Shown here piece by piece: positions 1-15,200 of a stretch of DNA of 64,000 nucleotides; position 1 is the stretch's first letter, and every line of letters begins with the position of its first letter. The notes beneath the pieces were generated by a model. That model did not search any database. It was not told where the DNA came from and saw nothing but the letters and a program-made list of their open reading frames with translations. Both the position numbers and the translations under genes were made by a program. The stretch lies in assembly GCA_016165875.1 (NCBI GenBank), contig JABBOT010000031.1, forward strand, positions 3,433,232 through 3,497,231. Direction: 5' to 3'. The DNA comes from Acanthopleura granulata. Its lineage: Eukaryota > Mollusca > Polyplacophora > Chitonida > Chitonidae.

Positions 1-56
1 AAAACACACAACCGGTTCTTAGATATAGGACTGTCTTCGTTCATAAAATTTCTTAC

Positions 57-207
57 CACCAGGCGATATAATAGCTCTGTCATCATATACATCTATCTCC
101 ATTTCAATCGGGATGACTGTTCCCATTATCTTTAGGTCAAATTTCATGAACACGTACTGCAGGAACAAAAAATATGTGTTCGCTGTGGTAAACATGTGTG
201 TGAAGAT
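57..207 (-). CDS. Gene B exon 18: end of the unknown module
   Basis: This 151-nt exon (phase 0 to 1) reads [20 protein letters not shown] then [20 protein letters not shown] and continues to PGG before donor GTAAGA. Length, phases and the IFTH opening equal gene A exon 20. The next exon is outside the window. Confidence 0.82.
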
Positions 208-3200
208 CTGAAAAGACAGAAAAACAGTTATATCAGTTGTAGAGTAAAAAGAGGTAAAAAAAGTCTTTTCTGATGTGTGTGAAGAATTTCCCGATATCTG
301 CATTAACATTTATCCCGCATCAGAAAAAATCTTATGGTTAGGTTAGGTTAGGATATTTCCGTTTGCAAGGCTGCGAAAACAATATTTTTGAAGCTCTTCG
401 ACGATACACTAACCTTTTACCTTTTCCAATATGAGGGTAACTGATACCATATATTTCCCATAACCTCGCAATGAGCAACCATGTAACTAATAACACAATT
501 TCATCTTTGCTAAATTTCATTTTAATGTACGAACAACCTTCTTTGGGTTTGCATGTTTATAGCTTAAATTGGGTCGTTTAACTAGCGATATATGATTACA
601 ACACGACAAGTGCTTCTTTGTGACTGTGAGGGATGCAAGTGTTTGAAACTACACATAAAGGTGACCTGCCTCTGGTTTGATTTTGCTTAGGCTTCTGTCA
701 AAGTAAAATATTGATGAGCAAAATGGTGGTGAACCAACTGTACTCAGTTTTAACAGCTGACGGATTTACGCCGAGTGGGACTTTGACACATGATGTCAGA
801 TCTCCTGGTCCGAACTCCTGCACTGAAGAATGGATTTATTTATTAATTCCATTCTTGTTTTACGCCTTAATCAAGAATATTTCACTTATACGACGACGGA
901 CAGCACTATCGTGGGAGGAAACCGCAGAAAACCTTCCAATGCGAGAGTAAGCCAGCGCGAGCTGGTCTTGAACTCACAGCGATCGCATTGGTGAGAGGCA
1001 CATGGGTCTCTACGTTGCACTAGCAAGCTAACCTCGTTGGCCATGGAGACCCCCTGCGGTTTTTAATTATGAACTGCATATGTAGCAGTACATATATCAC
1101 CAGTCTTCCAGACGCAGTGATGCAATGGTAGTGCCAGGTAATGCCAGGTAGTGCCAGGTATTCACCATTACCTACCTTGTCTGTCTCCATATCGGAATAC
1201 ACTTTGCCTTTGACCTCTAGGAACAAGTCATCTTCATTTACGGTATCAAAATGTTTCTGCGCATGCATCCATGTGAACCATTTGACTTTACCCAGTTCGC
1301 TGAAATGATCTTATGTGGGTTAATATAACGCTTAGATCTACCCTCGTTCCTCAGCCATTGTATATCAATAAAGGTAAAGGTGAAAGACCACTCAAAAATG
1401 TTACGGTGGGTGAAAACCCCATAAAAAACTGTATCTAAAAATACCTTACCTAAATTGTTTAGATATTTTTTTTCACTCAATTAAGCCAACTGTTTTGATT
1501 TTACGCTGGGTTTTACCGGCCATATTGATGACGTGGTTAACCACTGGTGGACGTATAATCACGTCACAAAACCTTGCCTACTTTCTGTGTCTGGCTTTGT
1601 GTTGTGAAGTAGGCTTGAGGCCACAGGTGAACCATATTACCAGTTTGGTCCATAAAACCCACCATATAATCAAACAATTTGGCTGCATTTAACTGACTGG
1701 AAAAATCTAACAAAATCAGTGGAGATATTTTCAGATGCAGTTTTTGATGGTCTTTTCACTTACCATAACTTAACTTTTATGTCGTCTTTAACTGTAACAT
1801 GACAGCGATCGACTGACTAAACTATAATAGGTTGATTAAGTAATTTATTTGATTGTTGTTTTGCATACGGTGGTAGGAAACCGGGCTGGGGAACCAAGGG
1901 CTTCTTTGAGTTTTGGGTCATCACTCGGAAAGACAGCTTTTCATTTCCATTTTGCTGATGTTGCGTCAAGCAAGAACTAAACTATCCTAAGATGAAGCAT
2001 TTTCGTGATATTTTATATCTGCTATAGATATAAAAGCAAGGTGTGAGTTACCATTTACGTAATGCGGAATAGGATTTTTATAACAGTCTCGTTGATGGGC
2101 GAATTTGGGACTCCACAGCAAATGCGTTGTCGCACACGCCTTGCTTGTTTCCACATTCTTATTCACTTTAGATTTTAAAAAATAAAATGATTTTCTTTCG
2201 GAGATGGAGAATCTCTTTGCTTGCACACATACATGTATTTTTCCTTTAGTAGCATCGCCACGGTACATGTGTGGCTGAAACATTGACGAAGTGCGGTTAA
2301 ATCATAATACTTCATTCATTCATTAGCAGTAGTACCATAATCTGGCTTCAACTTAAGACACGGAAGAACAATACACTGTGAAACGACGAGGTTCTCAGCT
2401 AATTTATTTTACGGGTGAAGGAAACCGAAGTACTCGTGGAACATGCAAACCATTACCTTTCAGCAAGTTACTGACGAACATACCAAAATGTGATGTACGG
2501 ATATACGCACCATATTTTTGGAAGACAAGTGGCCTTGAAGTAATCTTAGATTGCGCAAATGACCCTGTGAGCGTCGTCAAAAGTTGATCCACGCATAATA
2601 AACGCGTTCTCACTGATATGAAACCTCAGTTACATTGGATCCTAGATGTCTCCATCGTGTGATTCTTGACCAATCCGCTGAATTACATGTACGATTCATT
2701 TATTTATTTGATTGGGGGTTTTACGCCGTACTCTCGCTTATATTTCATATATTTTAATATTCACTCCTGCTGCAGTAGCCAGGATTGTGTTGGGAGAAAA
2801 CCGGGGAGCCCCAGAGACTCAAGACACGACCAGTCGGCAATATTTGGCCAAGCCTTTAAAATGGCCCTGGATCTTGCTTTAGGCACCGATTTTGCTGTGA
2901 TGACTACTCACGACCTATGTATTCATTCATGTGATTTTTCTACGAATTGCCCGCCATTCAACAATTATTCGGTCGCGGGTAAAGATGTATCTGCAACCCG
3001 GACACAAGTTGGGTGTGATTGGACTCTTAGGCAACTAGTCTCGGGCAATTCTCGTCATATTATATTGGAGTAAATTAAGACCAGTGGGCTGCAACGACAT
3101 TGGGGAATACCTTTTTAAGCATACTTACGGATATTCGAAGATTGTATCCCCGTTGAAAAAGAAAAATTCCGGGTCGTACAGTTTTCGATAATCCCAACCG

Positions 3201-6200
3201 CCGATGATCCCCAGTTTGGTGGGCTCCACGTGGATGTCTTTCATTTGAGTGATAGCGTCCGCTATGGAGATACCGTGAAACGTGTCTCCCACATCCCCGT
3301 TGGTAATTGTTACAAATGTTTTTGTCTTTACGAAATCCACGACGTAACAATACGGAGTGGTGTCCTTAGTTTCTGGTATATGAAACACTTGACTGGCCAT
3401 GATGTAAGTTATGGCATCGGTGAACAAAATCACAATGTACCATGCGTCGTCGTCGACTTCGTCCAAGGCACAAAGCCTCTCCGTGTGGAGGGTTTTGCCT
3501 GAATATATCTGAGTGCGGTAAAATTGAGGGCTGTCTTTTTTGCCTTCAAACGGTTTTATATCCATGATGTACCAGTATGGTAAAATTCGACTTAAACCGT
3601 AGAAAAATGTTCGGAGTAGGCTTCTGGCGTTGTTGAATTCCTCCAGTTCCTGAGGTGTGACGAACAATTCTTCACAGTCTTTGTCTCGTGGATCGTCGTG
3701 GCGTATGCCATGTTCCTCTTCACGAGTTGAGACTAAGCGAGAAATAGACAGACTGGAACCAAATGTTATCTGCAGTCCATCGTTGCTTAAAGGCAGGGCG
3801 CTATTTGGAACCAAGCTATAAGCTATACCAAAGGTAAAATAGATCTTTTTTTCGCTCTTTAATTGGAACCATGGCCTGGTCGATCGAAATACCTGTCCGT
3901 GATTCTTTTGTGGCAAGTCTAGATAAAAACATCCTTCGGGTAGTCTCTTCATTATAAGCTGATGGCGCACGAATACATCTTTTGACGTCACCTTTGTTTC
4001 ATATATTTGTCTCCTTATTTGTGGATTGGTTACTTTGAAGGTGATATAAAATACCCCGGTCTGTTCCGCTCGGAGCGTGACTTTGGCACTGTTTTGTGTT
4101 TTCCACACGATAATGGGATTGGGCTGAATTTTTACTTTCGCCTCACTGGTTGCATGTAATACCGTATCTTGGTCAGACGTTACGTGGATGCTGAAGTTGC
4201 TTAGGTCAGTATCTTTCCAGATTTCGATAGAAAGCGGAATATCCAAAGAACCATATTGACAATGATCACCTAAATACCCACTGTCGCCACAATCACATCT
4301 GTAACTTCCGGTGTTGTCCAGCTTACACGAACCCCCGTGAAGACATGGATTACTGGTACATGGGTCTTTTTCCAAAAATGCATACAGATATGTTTTGATT
4401 TTATTTATTTCACCAATGTTTAACGGCGTCTTGAGTGCGGCGTAAAACACCAATCAAATAAATAAATAGATAAATTGAAGGACGATTGTTTCACTCGTAT
4501 ACATACGATCAGTTTTATGGGCGAGGGAACCAGGGTTGCGCAAACAAAATCTCGGATCCCTGACAAACCTCCTGACTTAAGCCGGAGCCAAAACAGCGAG
4601 AGCTGGATTCGAACAGGCGATCTCATTGGTAAAGGAAATGGTAGTTTCCAAGAGCAAACGTTTTTAATGGTCTCAGTCAGGGGCCTGAGAGAGCCCTCCA
4701 AGACGTCTGAGTTTACCTTTAACGCTCTGTTGTAGCTAAGCACATGCTGGTATGTATGATACCAGAAGGTAAATCAAAATATACTAGTAATTTAGGTAAA
4801 ATGTTCGACACTCACACAAATGACACCAGTTCTGGCTAGGGTAAGACCAGAACAACAGAGGGCGGTACACAACATCCCATGCATATGTTATGTTTGAATC
4901 ACTTATGAAACGACAAAGCTTAAAGCACTTATGAAACAGCACTAACATTTCTCTATATTCTCAAATGAGCGCAGGGAGGCCAATTGACGTGAATATTAAA
5001 TCGCGGTTATGTTATGTGTGTTTATTCGTTTGTTTGCATGATTTTGTGGTTTACTCTATTTGTTTGTCTATTTATTTATTTCCTTATTTAATCAATTATT
5101 TACAACTCTCTTTATCTAAACTTTTACAACAAAGATTAGGTATACCTTTGGAAAAGTGTATCAATCTAAACGGATCAGCCCAAAGGCAATCAAATTTCCT
5201 CTCTTTATCAATAATGGCTCAAATTGTTGCCCTTCAGAAAGTATTGGACTGGCTTCTGTGCTATTTATATATGTTGGTAAAATAGCGTCTTAAAATTGAA
5301 AAAGTTATTAAGTGACACATATTATAAAAGCAAGGCAGTTTGAACGGTAACAAATGCAAATGCGAGCTCACTTTTTGTGAAAGTTATTGGTTGCAGTAGA
5401 AGAAACGATATCTAAAATCGCTTTGGTTGACGATGATCCCTTTTTTGGCCTAAACCGCCCTGCATAGCCCGTTAATTCAATTTACCAAACCGTAATCCTT
5501 GATTTACCGATATCAAAACTTTGACACCCAAAGAAGTTGGCGAAGGGCGGTGCTTTTATCCCGGCACTCCGGCTATCTCAACTATAAACAGTCGTCACGT
5601 GAGAGAAAAATCCGTGAGTGCGGAGTTAAAGTATGCGATTTGATGACGTTACATTTTAGACCGTTTTTACTTGTGATATAATTGAATCCATCTAGCCTTT
5701 ACACAAGCGATAACCCAAGTCTTCAAAACAGAAGGTAAGTAATCTACCCATGCAGTGGATATTATCGATGAAGAGGGTCATCCCGGGCGGGCAGGTACAT
5801 CTCCCATCTGACCACGATTTACAAACTATCCAACAACCCGTGTCACCTTGTGACTGACAAATCTTTGGTCCTGTTCAAATGAAAAAAATACTGTCAGTAA
5901 AGCTCAGTAATGTAGCAATGTATTATGTATAAAGGTTAAGAGACCACGAAAAAAAATTCTAATAACGCAAAGGAAATGAACATATCTCGACCTGGTGATG
6001 TTTGAAATAGTATACTGAGTCGGGAAAAATTACTTGTTAGTGCAATTATTTTCATCTTTATGCTTGTTGTTTTGTTGGGGTTTTTTTCCGACGGCCAGTG
6101 TTAAAGGATTCACGGAAACATTTATTGTGGAATTGATTCCAGCTCAGACATACCCATCCGATAAAACTGCTGACATTTGTAATAATATTTTCTCATTTTC

Positions 6201-9200
6201 TTGTCGGGAGAAAAATGTCGCTTGCGTGAGTCCGTAAAAACCAGGATTTCCAAACATTTTCTCAAAATTTAAATGCATTACGCCTGATATAACAAAGTTA
6301 AGCTTTATGTTTCGCGACTGTCGGTTTTGCAACGGATTACAAAAGGTGAAAGGCAAAGAAATTATGAAAATGGGGAAAAGTCTATACTGTGATGTGCATG
6401 TACTTGACACAGATCTGCCATGGGTTATAGCGCCTATATCATAACCTTTATCTTTAAATGTTCAGAAGTTCCACTCTAGGATGTTTTGATTAGGTCTACT
6501 CCTAATACGCAAATGTTACCGAGATAAGGCAACGTGGTAATGTTGAATTTAGTGAACATCACGTGCGTGGGAAGGTCTGCTAGCAACCTGCGGGTGGCCG
6601 TGGGTTTTGCCTCCTACCATAATGCTAGCCCCCATCGCATAAGTGAAATATTCTCGAGTATGGCGTAAAATACCAATAAAATAAATATATAAATTGTTTC
6701 TAAGCAGTGCCACATGATGTTATTAATGTGATATCAAGCTACTGTTTGGAATGACTGACGCAAGAGCATTGGAGTGTAATTTTAGCAATACAGGAAAATA
6801 CTGTACTAAAACAAGTGATGTCATCTGCCGACAAAAGGAAACCATGCGGGCATTTACAGAGGAACGACCCGGGCGTATTTTCACAAATGTGCGAGCATCC
6901 ACCATTACGAAGAGCACATTCGTCAAGATCTGAAACACAGAGTTATCTTTCATAAGTCCCATTCTCTAAATGCTGTAAAACAAAGCAGATGAATGGTAAA
7001 AGTCCCTTTAATACAAGGAATATTTGTACTAAGGGACTGTAAAATGAGCATAAATAAAGTAAACAGTTGATTGGTCTAATAGTATTTAAACGTCACACTC
7101 ACGAATTTGTATATAAAACGGCCGTAAAGTTCGTGAGGGATGAAAACCGAAACGCGCCTTGTAAGCCGCAGCTTCTGACCACGTGACTAGCAAGGGTTTG
7201 GAGAGTCAGAATGTAGACAGATGGAGTCAGCTTTCCACCTCATTCGTTGGAGCCGCCACGAGATGGGTCAAATATTGCTAACGTTACGGTGAGCCATAAA
7301 CAACATTTCATTGGCATTAGTTCGATCAGCAGGGTCGAGGCGACGGTTTCATCTGCCTGGGGCAGTTAAGACCCAATTGTAAAAAGTGAAACATGAATGA
7401 GTGGAGTATTTTTTTTATTTATTTGACAAGTATTTTACGCCGTACTCATGACGCGGTCTTTCACTTATATATACGACGACTGCCAGCAAGATGGTAAGAG
7501 GAAACCAGTTGCTGATCAGACCTTCCTGCCACAGCTGGGCTTAAAACTCACAGTGATCCCATTGGTGAGTGACTCGTAGGTCATTGTACTGCATTAATCA
7601 CGCTTATCACTAGGCCAAAATGGCTCCCGAATGCTTGCAGTAAAAATCGTGCTGTATGTAAGGGACAATTTAATTCCGAGTCAAAACGCAAAGTGATTTC
7701 TCCAGCCATTACCGCACAACATTTTCCCCTCGAAGCATACCTTCACAACTGAAACCATCAGATTTCAGTCTAAAACCGGAACTACAACCACACTCATAAG
7801 ACCCCAACAGGTTAACACAGAAGCCCTTGCAGCCGTGGGCACCTTGACATTCATCCGTATCTATTAAACACAAGGTATCACAAGGAAATAACAAATCCAT
7901 TTTACCAACAATAAATGTAGTAATTTAATAACTAAAACCAACAGATTGAACTCTCCTGAAACGATATTTTATGGCTTTCTTTTCCTATGGTTGTTTATCT
8001 TTTAAAACAGAATACAACGGCAACCTTTCTTTGCAATGTGGTGTCGCATAATTACCAGAGCAAATGTTTCCGTTGGTAAGAACATAGCCTTCTGGGCAGG
8101 CGCAGGTGAAACTTCCATGATTATCTTCACACACGTGTGAGCAGCCGCCATTATTGTTAGCACATTCGTTAATGTCTGCAACATAAACGATGGTTTCTGG
8201 TCAATGGGTATTTAAACGACAGACTTTTATTATATTACCTTTACTTTGTAGTGAGGTGATTCCCGGTAAATTGACTGTGCATGGTCCAGGGACATGAATT
8301 TCCGCGTGGCCACGCTTTCAGTTCGCAGATTTTAGCCAAATTTGGGACAGACACAGAGGCCCTTTCCAGTCCCACTCCCGGCTCTAAACATTACCACATG
8401 TGTACAAGTCTGCGTGGTGTGAAGTCGGCGCAGCAAATAGTTGTTAATCACGTAACATATAGCTACCTGGGTGGTTACATTCGCCAGTTGCAAAGGTATG
8501 AATAAACTTTTGAGCTTTCATATTACCACAACAACATTACACAAAAACTGCAACATGGAGACAAATCATGGCAACAAATCAAGCCAAGAAATACTGCGAT
8601 TCAAATATCCAAGAGTAAAATGTATGAATATGTATGAAAATTTAGATTATACATGTCTCTGTATATAGCGGTTTAAGTAGGAATGAAATAGCAATACATT
8701 TGTTTTCTCGACACACCTCCACACGTGCCTTCATGTAAATATATAGTTTTCCGAAAACAAGGCAGTTTTCAGTATTTGCCTTAATGACGGATCACGAATT
8801 ACAAGTAAGTATAGTAAGGCTGATCTATATTAATTTTAATTACCACAAATACGTACATGAAAATAGAATATCTGTGTGTACATACTGTCACAACTGTCTC
8901 CTTCGAAACCGTAAGCGCACTCGCACTTGAGGAATGAATGGCAAGTGCCACCATTAGGACAAACTCCTGGCTCCCAATCACGGTGACATCGAGCTGAAAT
9001 CGAGACAGATAACGTATAGTTGATTTCTTCACATCACGGAAACAAATCTGTATAAAACCTGACCAGATTCATTCTAGCTACTTGGTAGTCCGAGATAACA
9101 AAATGTCGCATCACTCAAAATGCATTCCATATGGATATACTGTTTAGAATTGGGGACGTGTATGTACTGTTATATGTTCTGTATGATTATCCTCAGACCT

Positions 9201-12200
9201 TGTGATCATTACTCGAAACCTGTTCTATTCGTTTCACAATTGTTACCTGCTTTTTACTGGGGAGTAACGGCCACTCGATAGACAGGTATACATAGAACTC
9301 TATACGCTGCAGCACATGCTATATGTGTCTGATGACACAACAGTAGGAAGAAGGCCATGATTTCACAGTTACAATGTGACAAAACAATGACACCAACAAC
9401 ACAACGTCACAAAGGAATGCTGAATTAACATTGGCAGTAACGTTATGACGTCGCAATTCCCAGATCACTGCTTGGTATAACTCCAGGCTCCTCGAAGCTA
9501 CTGTTGAACCTTCTTTCGTTTTTTCGAAACCGAAACAAATTTTCGGTTTAGTCTTTCGGGTCTTTTGCGGGTTAAATTCGCCAGGCCCAATATGAGGCTG
9601 GCGAAACCTTCTTTGGCATCTTTTTACTCTGTAACTATGCAACTAATAATATTAAGCCTGTCAACATACTACAGATGCATCTTCAACAAAACACAATCAT
9701 AAGCACGCCCACCCAACCCCCCCTCCCCCTCCGGCAATTAAACAAAAAAGGAAAGAATAAAAAATTGAGGTATAAAATACATACAAAAGGCGCTGTAGAG
9801 GACTGTGTGAATGAAACTGCTGAAAACAATTTTATTACCATTAAACGCTTTGTAGTTCTCACGACATCTTTTCAATAATCGGATGTGAACAAAATGGAGA
9901 GAAATGGAGACCGATATTTTATAAATCAGCTAAGCTCAGATCGTCTTACCCAATCTCACAAGGCACCATTTATCGCAGGCAAATTGCAAAACTCAACCCA
10001 GCCAGACAATACCAATCTGGGATAGGATGTATGCATTAAGTATCCACGCTTGAATTATTTACCTGCGCACGTTTTGCCGTCTGGCAGAATCTCCAGACCG
10101 CCATTGCACTCGCACAAAAACGAGCCAGGAGAGTTAATGCATGTATGCAAACAGCCACTGTTTCCTAATCTGCATTCGTCTACGTCTGAAAATAAATAAG
10201 TCCTTATCTTAACTGCAGAAAACACCTTTCTGTAGTGGTCGTAATGTCTCAGCTTTTTCATGAAGAATTGACCCATACTTTCGAAATTTAAAAACCTCAA
10301 ACCTTCGCAAAAGACCTTTGCCTCTCATAGAAATACATTACAGGAAACGTAATATTTCCTAAAACACAGTGGGGTGGGACAGGATAGTATACGTGCACGA
10401 ACGTTTCGATTGATTTTGACAATTATAGCGTTTTGATGATATTTGTAGCCCTTCCACTGATTTCTACCGTCTACTACATGCTTCACTTCAGCAGTCCATC
10501 GTTGTGTGCTATTTCGATTTGCATCTGGGAAGATATCCCAGTGGGCGACTTGTAAATGGGAATAACTGGTTGTACTTTTACATAAAATACGTGCACTGTA
10601 ACGGAGAGCGAGGTTCGTCGAAAGCCATGAATTTACCCCTATAATACGCTACCACAATTTTTGCGCATGTTCACACACAACTTAAAGAATATAAATATAC
10701 GAACAGAATCTTCCTTTATTTCATTAATTCCCTTCATTAACTAAGACAGCCAAGTGTATGTATACGTGGACATTTCCATGTGTGAAAAAGTATTATATGG
10801 AGAAAAGCAAAACAACATCGGTACCTTCACACGTTAATCCGTCAGCTGCCATTTCGTATCCCATATCACAAGAGCATATATAAGAACCATCTGTATTGTG
10901 ACATGTGTGGGTGCAGTTGTGGTCGGCTGAACACTCATCAACATCTGCGCCGAAGAAAACCAGTCTATAGCGACAGTGTTATCCTATGCGCACTGTAGAG
11001 TGCAACAGGGGCGGTTTACGTATCGTTGTCATTGACTTGGACAACAGGAATTAAAATTGGTATGGTCTCATTCTGCCAGCAACCTTCGGATTGTCGTTGG
11101 TTTCCTTCCACCATAATTCTATAAGTGAAATATTCTTGAGTACGGCGTAAAACACCAATCAAATAAATAAATATTTTTTTGTTAGTCTTTTTAGGTATGT
11201 TTGGTATTTTAATCGTACTCTTCTGCGCATATTTACAATAAGCCTTCCGGAGAGGAAGAAAATGGGTAATTTCCAGACGTCACAATCCAAGTGACACCGA
11301 AGAATCCTTAAAAACGATGTCAATGGTTTTTTCCATTTTGTTCAAGATATGGTTTCACTTGTGGTTTTGAAAAATCATCACAACATTCTGATGTTAGCAG
11401 AGAAACTTAAAAAAATATTTACCTTGGCAAACTGGGGGGTAAAATCCTTGAACACAAGCGCAAACATCAGGCTCTGAACAATGCCCGCCGTTTGGACAGA
11501 TTCCGGAAGGCACGTGCTGACACTGGGCTACAACAACAGTTGAACCGCTGAAGATATATAGCATAGTGCAACGAACAAACATAGATTTATAAGTTGCAAA
11601 TAACCTGGGGATAGTCGTACGTTTCCCTCTGGCTCTGCGCGGTTTCATCCCACCGTAATGCTTGCCGCTGGTATTTAAGTGAAATATTCTTCTGGGAAGG
11701 TCAGAGTAACACACTTCATAACACCACTCATATTTCGATGACCTGTCATATTCCCTCGCCCAGCTTACACTGATTTTAACATGAAAGCGAGGGAATGCGA
11801 AATCTCTTAAATCTGCCTTAAATCCTCAGCTTCATCGTCTTGAGGCTAGGAGATTTATCATGTGCTGAGCGATGGTTTCTCCACGCCTCGCCCATAAACC
11901 ACAACGATTTAATATTACTGAAATACTCTCAAGAACGAAGATATAAACCCCAATCAAATAAATAATTAAAATAAATAATTGCCGCGTTAAAGTACTCTTT
12001 ATTCCAACTCCAGATCAAGTGGAATGTGAAGTAACAGTAGAACTAAAACTCATTTAAAACTGACTGAAGGATTATAACTGAAAATGACTTAAACTGATGC
12101 CGTAAAACAAGTACGAAATAAATAAGTAAATAAATCAATCAATAAATCAAACTGTGTTACGTTCACAGGATCTGCCATCTGACTGCAGGAGGTATCCGTC

Positions 12201-15200
12201 TTTACAGATGCAGTGGAATGAACCCGGCGTGTTGATGCAGGTGTGATGACATGTTGAGGTTGTACACTCATCCACATCTGGGGAAATAAATCAGGGAATA
12301 AATCAGGTGCCACAGCTGTTGTCCTCGGTTAAAAGGTAAGCGTGATAGTGCAGTTTAATGACCCAGGAGCCTCTCACCAATGCTGTCACAATGAGTTCAA
12401 ATTCATCTGTGGCTGCTTTCCTCTACGAGGGAAAGTGTGCTAGCAACGAACAGATGGTTGTGGGTTTCTCCAGGGGTGTGACTTATTTCCCCCCACTATT
12501 ACGACGTTGCTAGCCAACGTCGTCAGTGGAAGATTCTGGAGTAAACCACTAATAGAATAAATACAGCTACGGGTTACATGTTACACCATCCAGCTGCACG
12601 GTCACGCTTTCCTTACAAAGTCTTAATGCCGCCCCTGGTTAATGCTGACGCCTGGCAAAAAATATAAAAGTTAACGAGCAGCACGTTCATCGATGGATTA
12701 CCCATTAACACTATTAGAAGAGCAACAAAGTGACGGCTATCCCTTTGAACATACCTTCACATTTGGGCTCTGCATAACCTTTGCTGCATTCACAGTAGTC
12801 AACATTTCTGCACCGATGATCGTTAAGGCATTTCCCTGGAGGCTCGATTCCAAAACATGTAGCTGTGAATAAAAATGACGACATTAGGACATGTCCTATA
12901 TGGGAAAAACTACGCAGTAGTAAGCTTACAGGCGCGGAACGTATACGTGTGCATGAGAGTTTCGAGCAATTGTATGTCGTGTGCTAGAGTTGACACGTGT
13001 TTGGCATGTTTAGCACATGTGATATCCAAGAGAATGCACTACTCGTATTTTTGAAAATATCAGTGCGGCTTTCGAAGCTTTGAGGTAGAAGTCATTTTAA
13101 ATTATATAAAAGACTGCAACATAGAGAGTGAAATCATAACAGCGATGACTGTATTGTAGTTGGCAAGCAATCACACGTTACCGAAATCCGATCTCGTGTC
13201 AGTTTACCTCAGGCAGGTTTTTAATCTAACTCTTCATGTAAATGCCTTTAAAAGATAATTAGGTAAAAAAAATGCGGTCATGCTGAATACGATTTAAAAG
13301 TCGTCACTGGTTTGAAATTGCTCAAAGTGCTGTGTTGTCGTCACATTGAACACGTATGCAGATATTATTTCGGGATTATTCTGAAGAAATCTACTTACGA
13401 TAGCAGTCACGCTTCTCAGGAAAGGCCGAGCCGTAGCCTTTAGGACAGACGCATTCGTACGACCCTTGTAAGTTTCTACATCCGTAGCTACAGCCGTGTT
13501 CCCCAGCACACTCGTCTATATCTAAATTACATAATTTATTGATTGAATTGGGGAAACTAGTGTCTGGCGTAAATCACTAAAGACATATTGTTAGAAGAAA
13601 TAAGGACATGAACGATAAGGGTCACATTGGCGGCAAGGGCCCACAAACAGTAAGAGGGGGACAGTCTACAAATTCCTCCATGTCCGGGTTTGAACCTGGG
13701 CATCGAGTGACCTAGCGATCAAAAGGCAAAAGCCTGTTAACCACAGGAAAATGGGTCCTTGTCTGTTAACACTTTTAATATTTTAATATCGACCACATAT
13801 CTGACTGCGGTGTTAAAAATGGTGTGACAACAGATGCGAAGTTTATAGGTAGAAACGAGTGTGAAACGTTATGGGTAAAGCTGGTGTGATTGACAAACCT
13901 CCTGATTTAGTGAAAGATGAATTGGATCCTGAGGTTTCATTAGTTAGGCCTCGACATCTCTGGCCTAGTGGTTGGCGTAACAGTGCAGTACAATGGAGCC
14001 AACGTGAATGCTGTGAGATCAAATCCAGCTCACGCTAGCTTCCACTACGATCGCACGTGTTAAGTTGTGTCAACGACGTGCGGGTGTTCATGGGTTTAAC
14101 CCGTGCTATGACTGTTTTCGATCAACTGCAATGATAACTGTCGTAGTACAGGTAAAATATTGTTGCGTACGCGAAAAACACCAATAAAGGAAATAAATAA
14201 GTAAAGAAGTTAGAGAGTTTTTGCAAAGTAACCAATCACACACAAACAGACGTATAACATAGGAATAGCTACATATGTAGATACATGTATAGTGCAAACC
14301 TTTGCATTCAGGAGGTTTATAGCCTTCCGCGCAGGAGCACGTATCCGGAGCGACACATTTTCCACCATTCATGCAGGTGCCCCTCTCAAGGTCTGTACGA
14401 CCGAAACAAATGGCTGTAACACGAGACAGTGCAGTCCATATATACAGGACATGGAAGAATTAATACATGAACTAGTGGTCAGTTTATACCTGTAGGATAT
14501 AGACAAATTCTTTGAGAGGTTCTCCAGTAAGCCTGAAGTTTCTTCAAGTCTGGAAGCTGGCAAAAGAATATGTTTTGCATGTGGTAAAGCTGCCAACCAT
14601 TCAAATAAATGGATAAATGAACGTATTTATGTTGTATCTTATGGTAGTGTTTGTCACCTACCTGTTGTTTCGGCTGCATCAGATTTTTTTCTGTCCATAA
14701 ATCGCTAAGCCATGATATAAAGTAATTCTTCAGTGTAAAACTGTATACAAATAAATGTATACATGTATAAATAACATAAATAAAATTGCGGTGTTTATAC
14801 CCTTTGTCAGTTTGTTAGAGTACAGTGTACTACAAAAGGTCGAGGATTATCGACAATTTGTCGCTTTGTAGGTTTATAAACTGGCAAGGTTCCGTGGACT
14901 TTGATGTCAAATTCTGCTTCCCGTTCTCCACATTCCCTCCTACTCCAATACATCCAACCTTCTTAATACCTGTATACCTGACATATCCATAAGTAGCAAA
15001 GGTAAGCAATATTTTTTTTTTCTATTAAATTATCTATTTATTTATTTAATAATTTATTTATATTTGATTCTTAATTGTTGCTTAAAACTATACTCAAAAC
15101 GTGTTTCTCTTTTAGCAGAGGGTGGGGTATACCGGACTACCTTACTTTGACCGGTTTTAAATAAAATGTCATGAAACCAGGTAGTTTTTGTTGACAGATA

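Noticed and set aside
14497..14567. Possible exon between the EMI and first EGF of gene B
   Set aside because: It has an acceptor and a donor, but the phase does not fit and no domain is seen; exons 3 and 4 join directly in phase.
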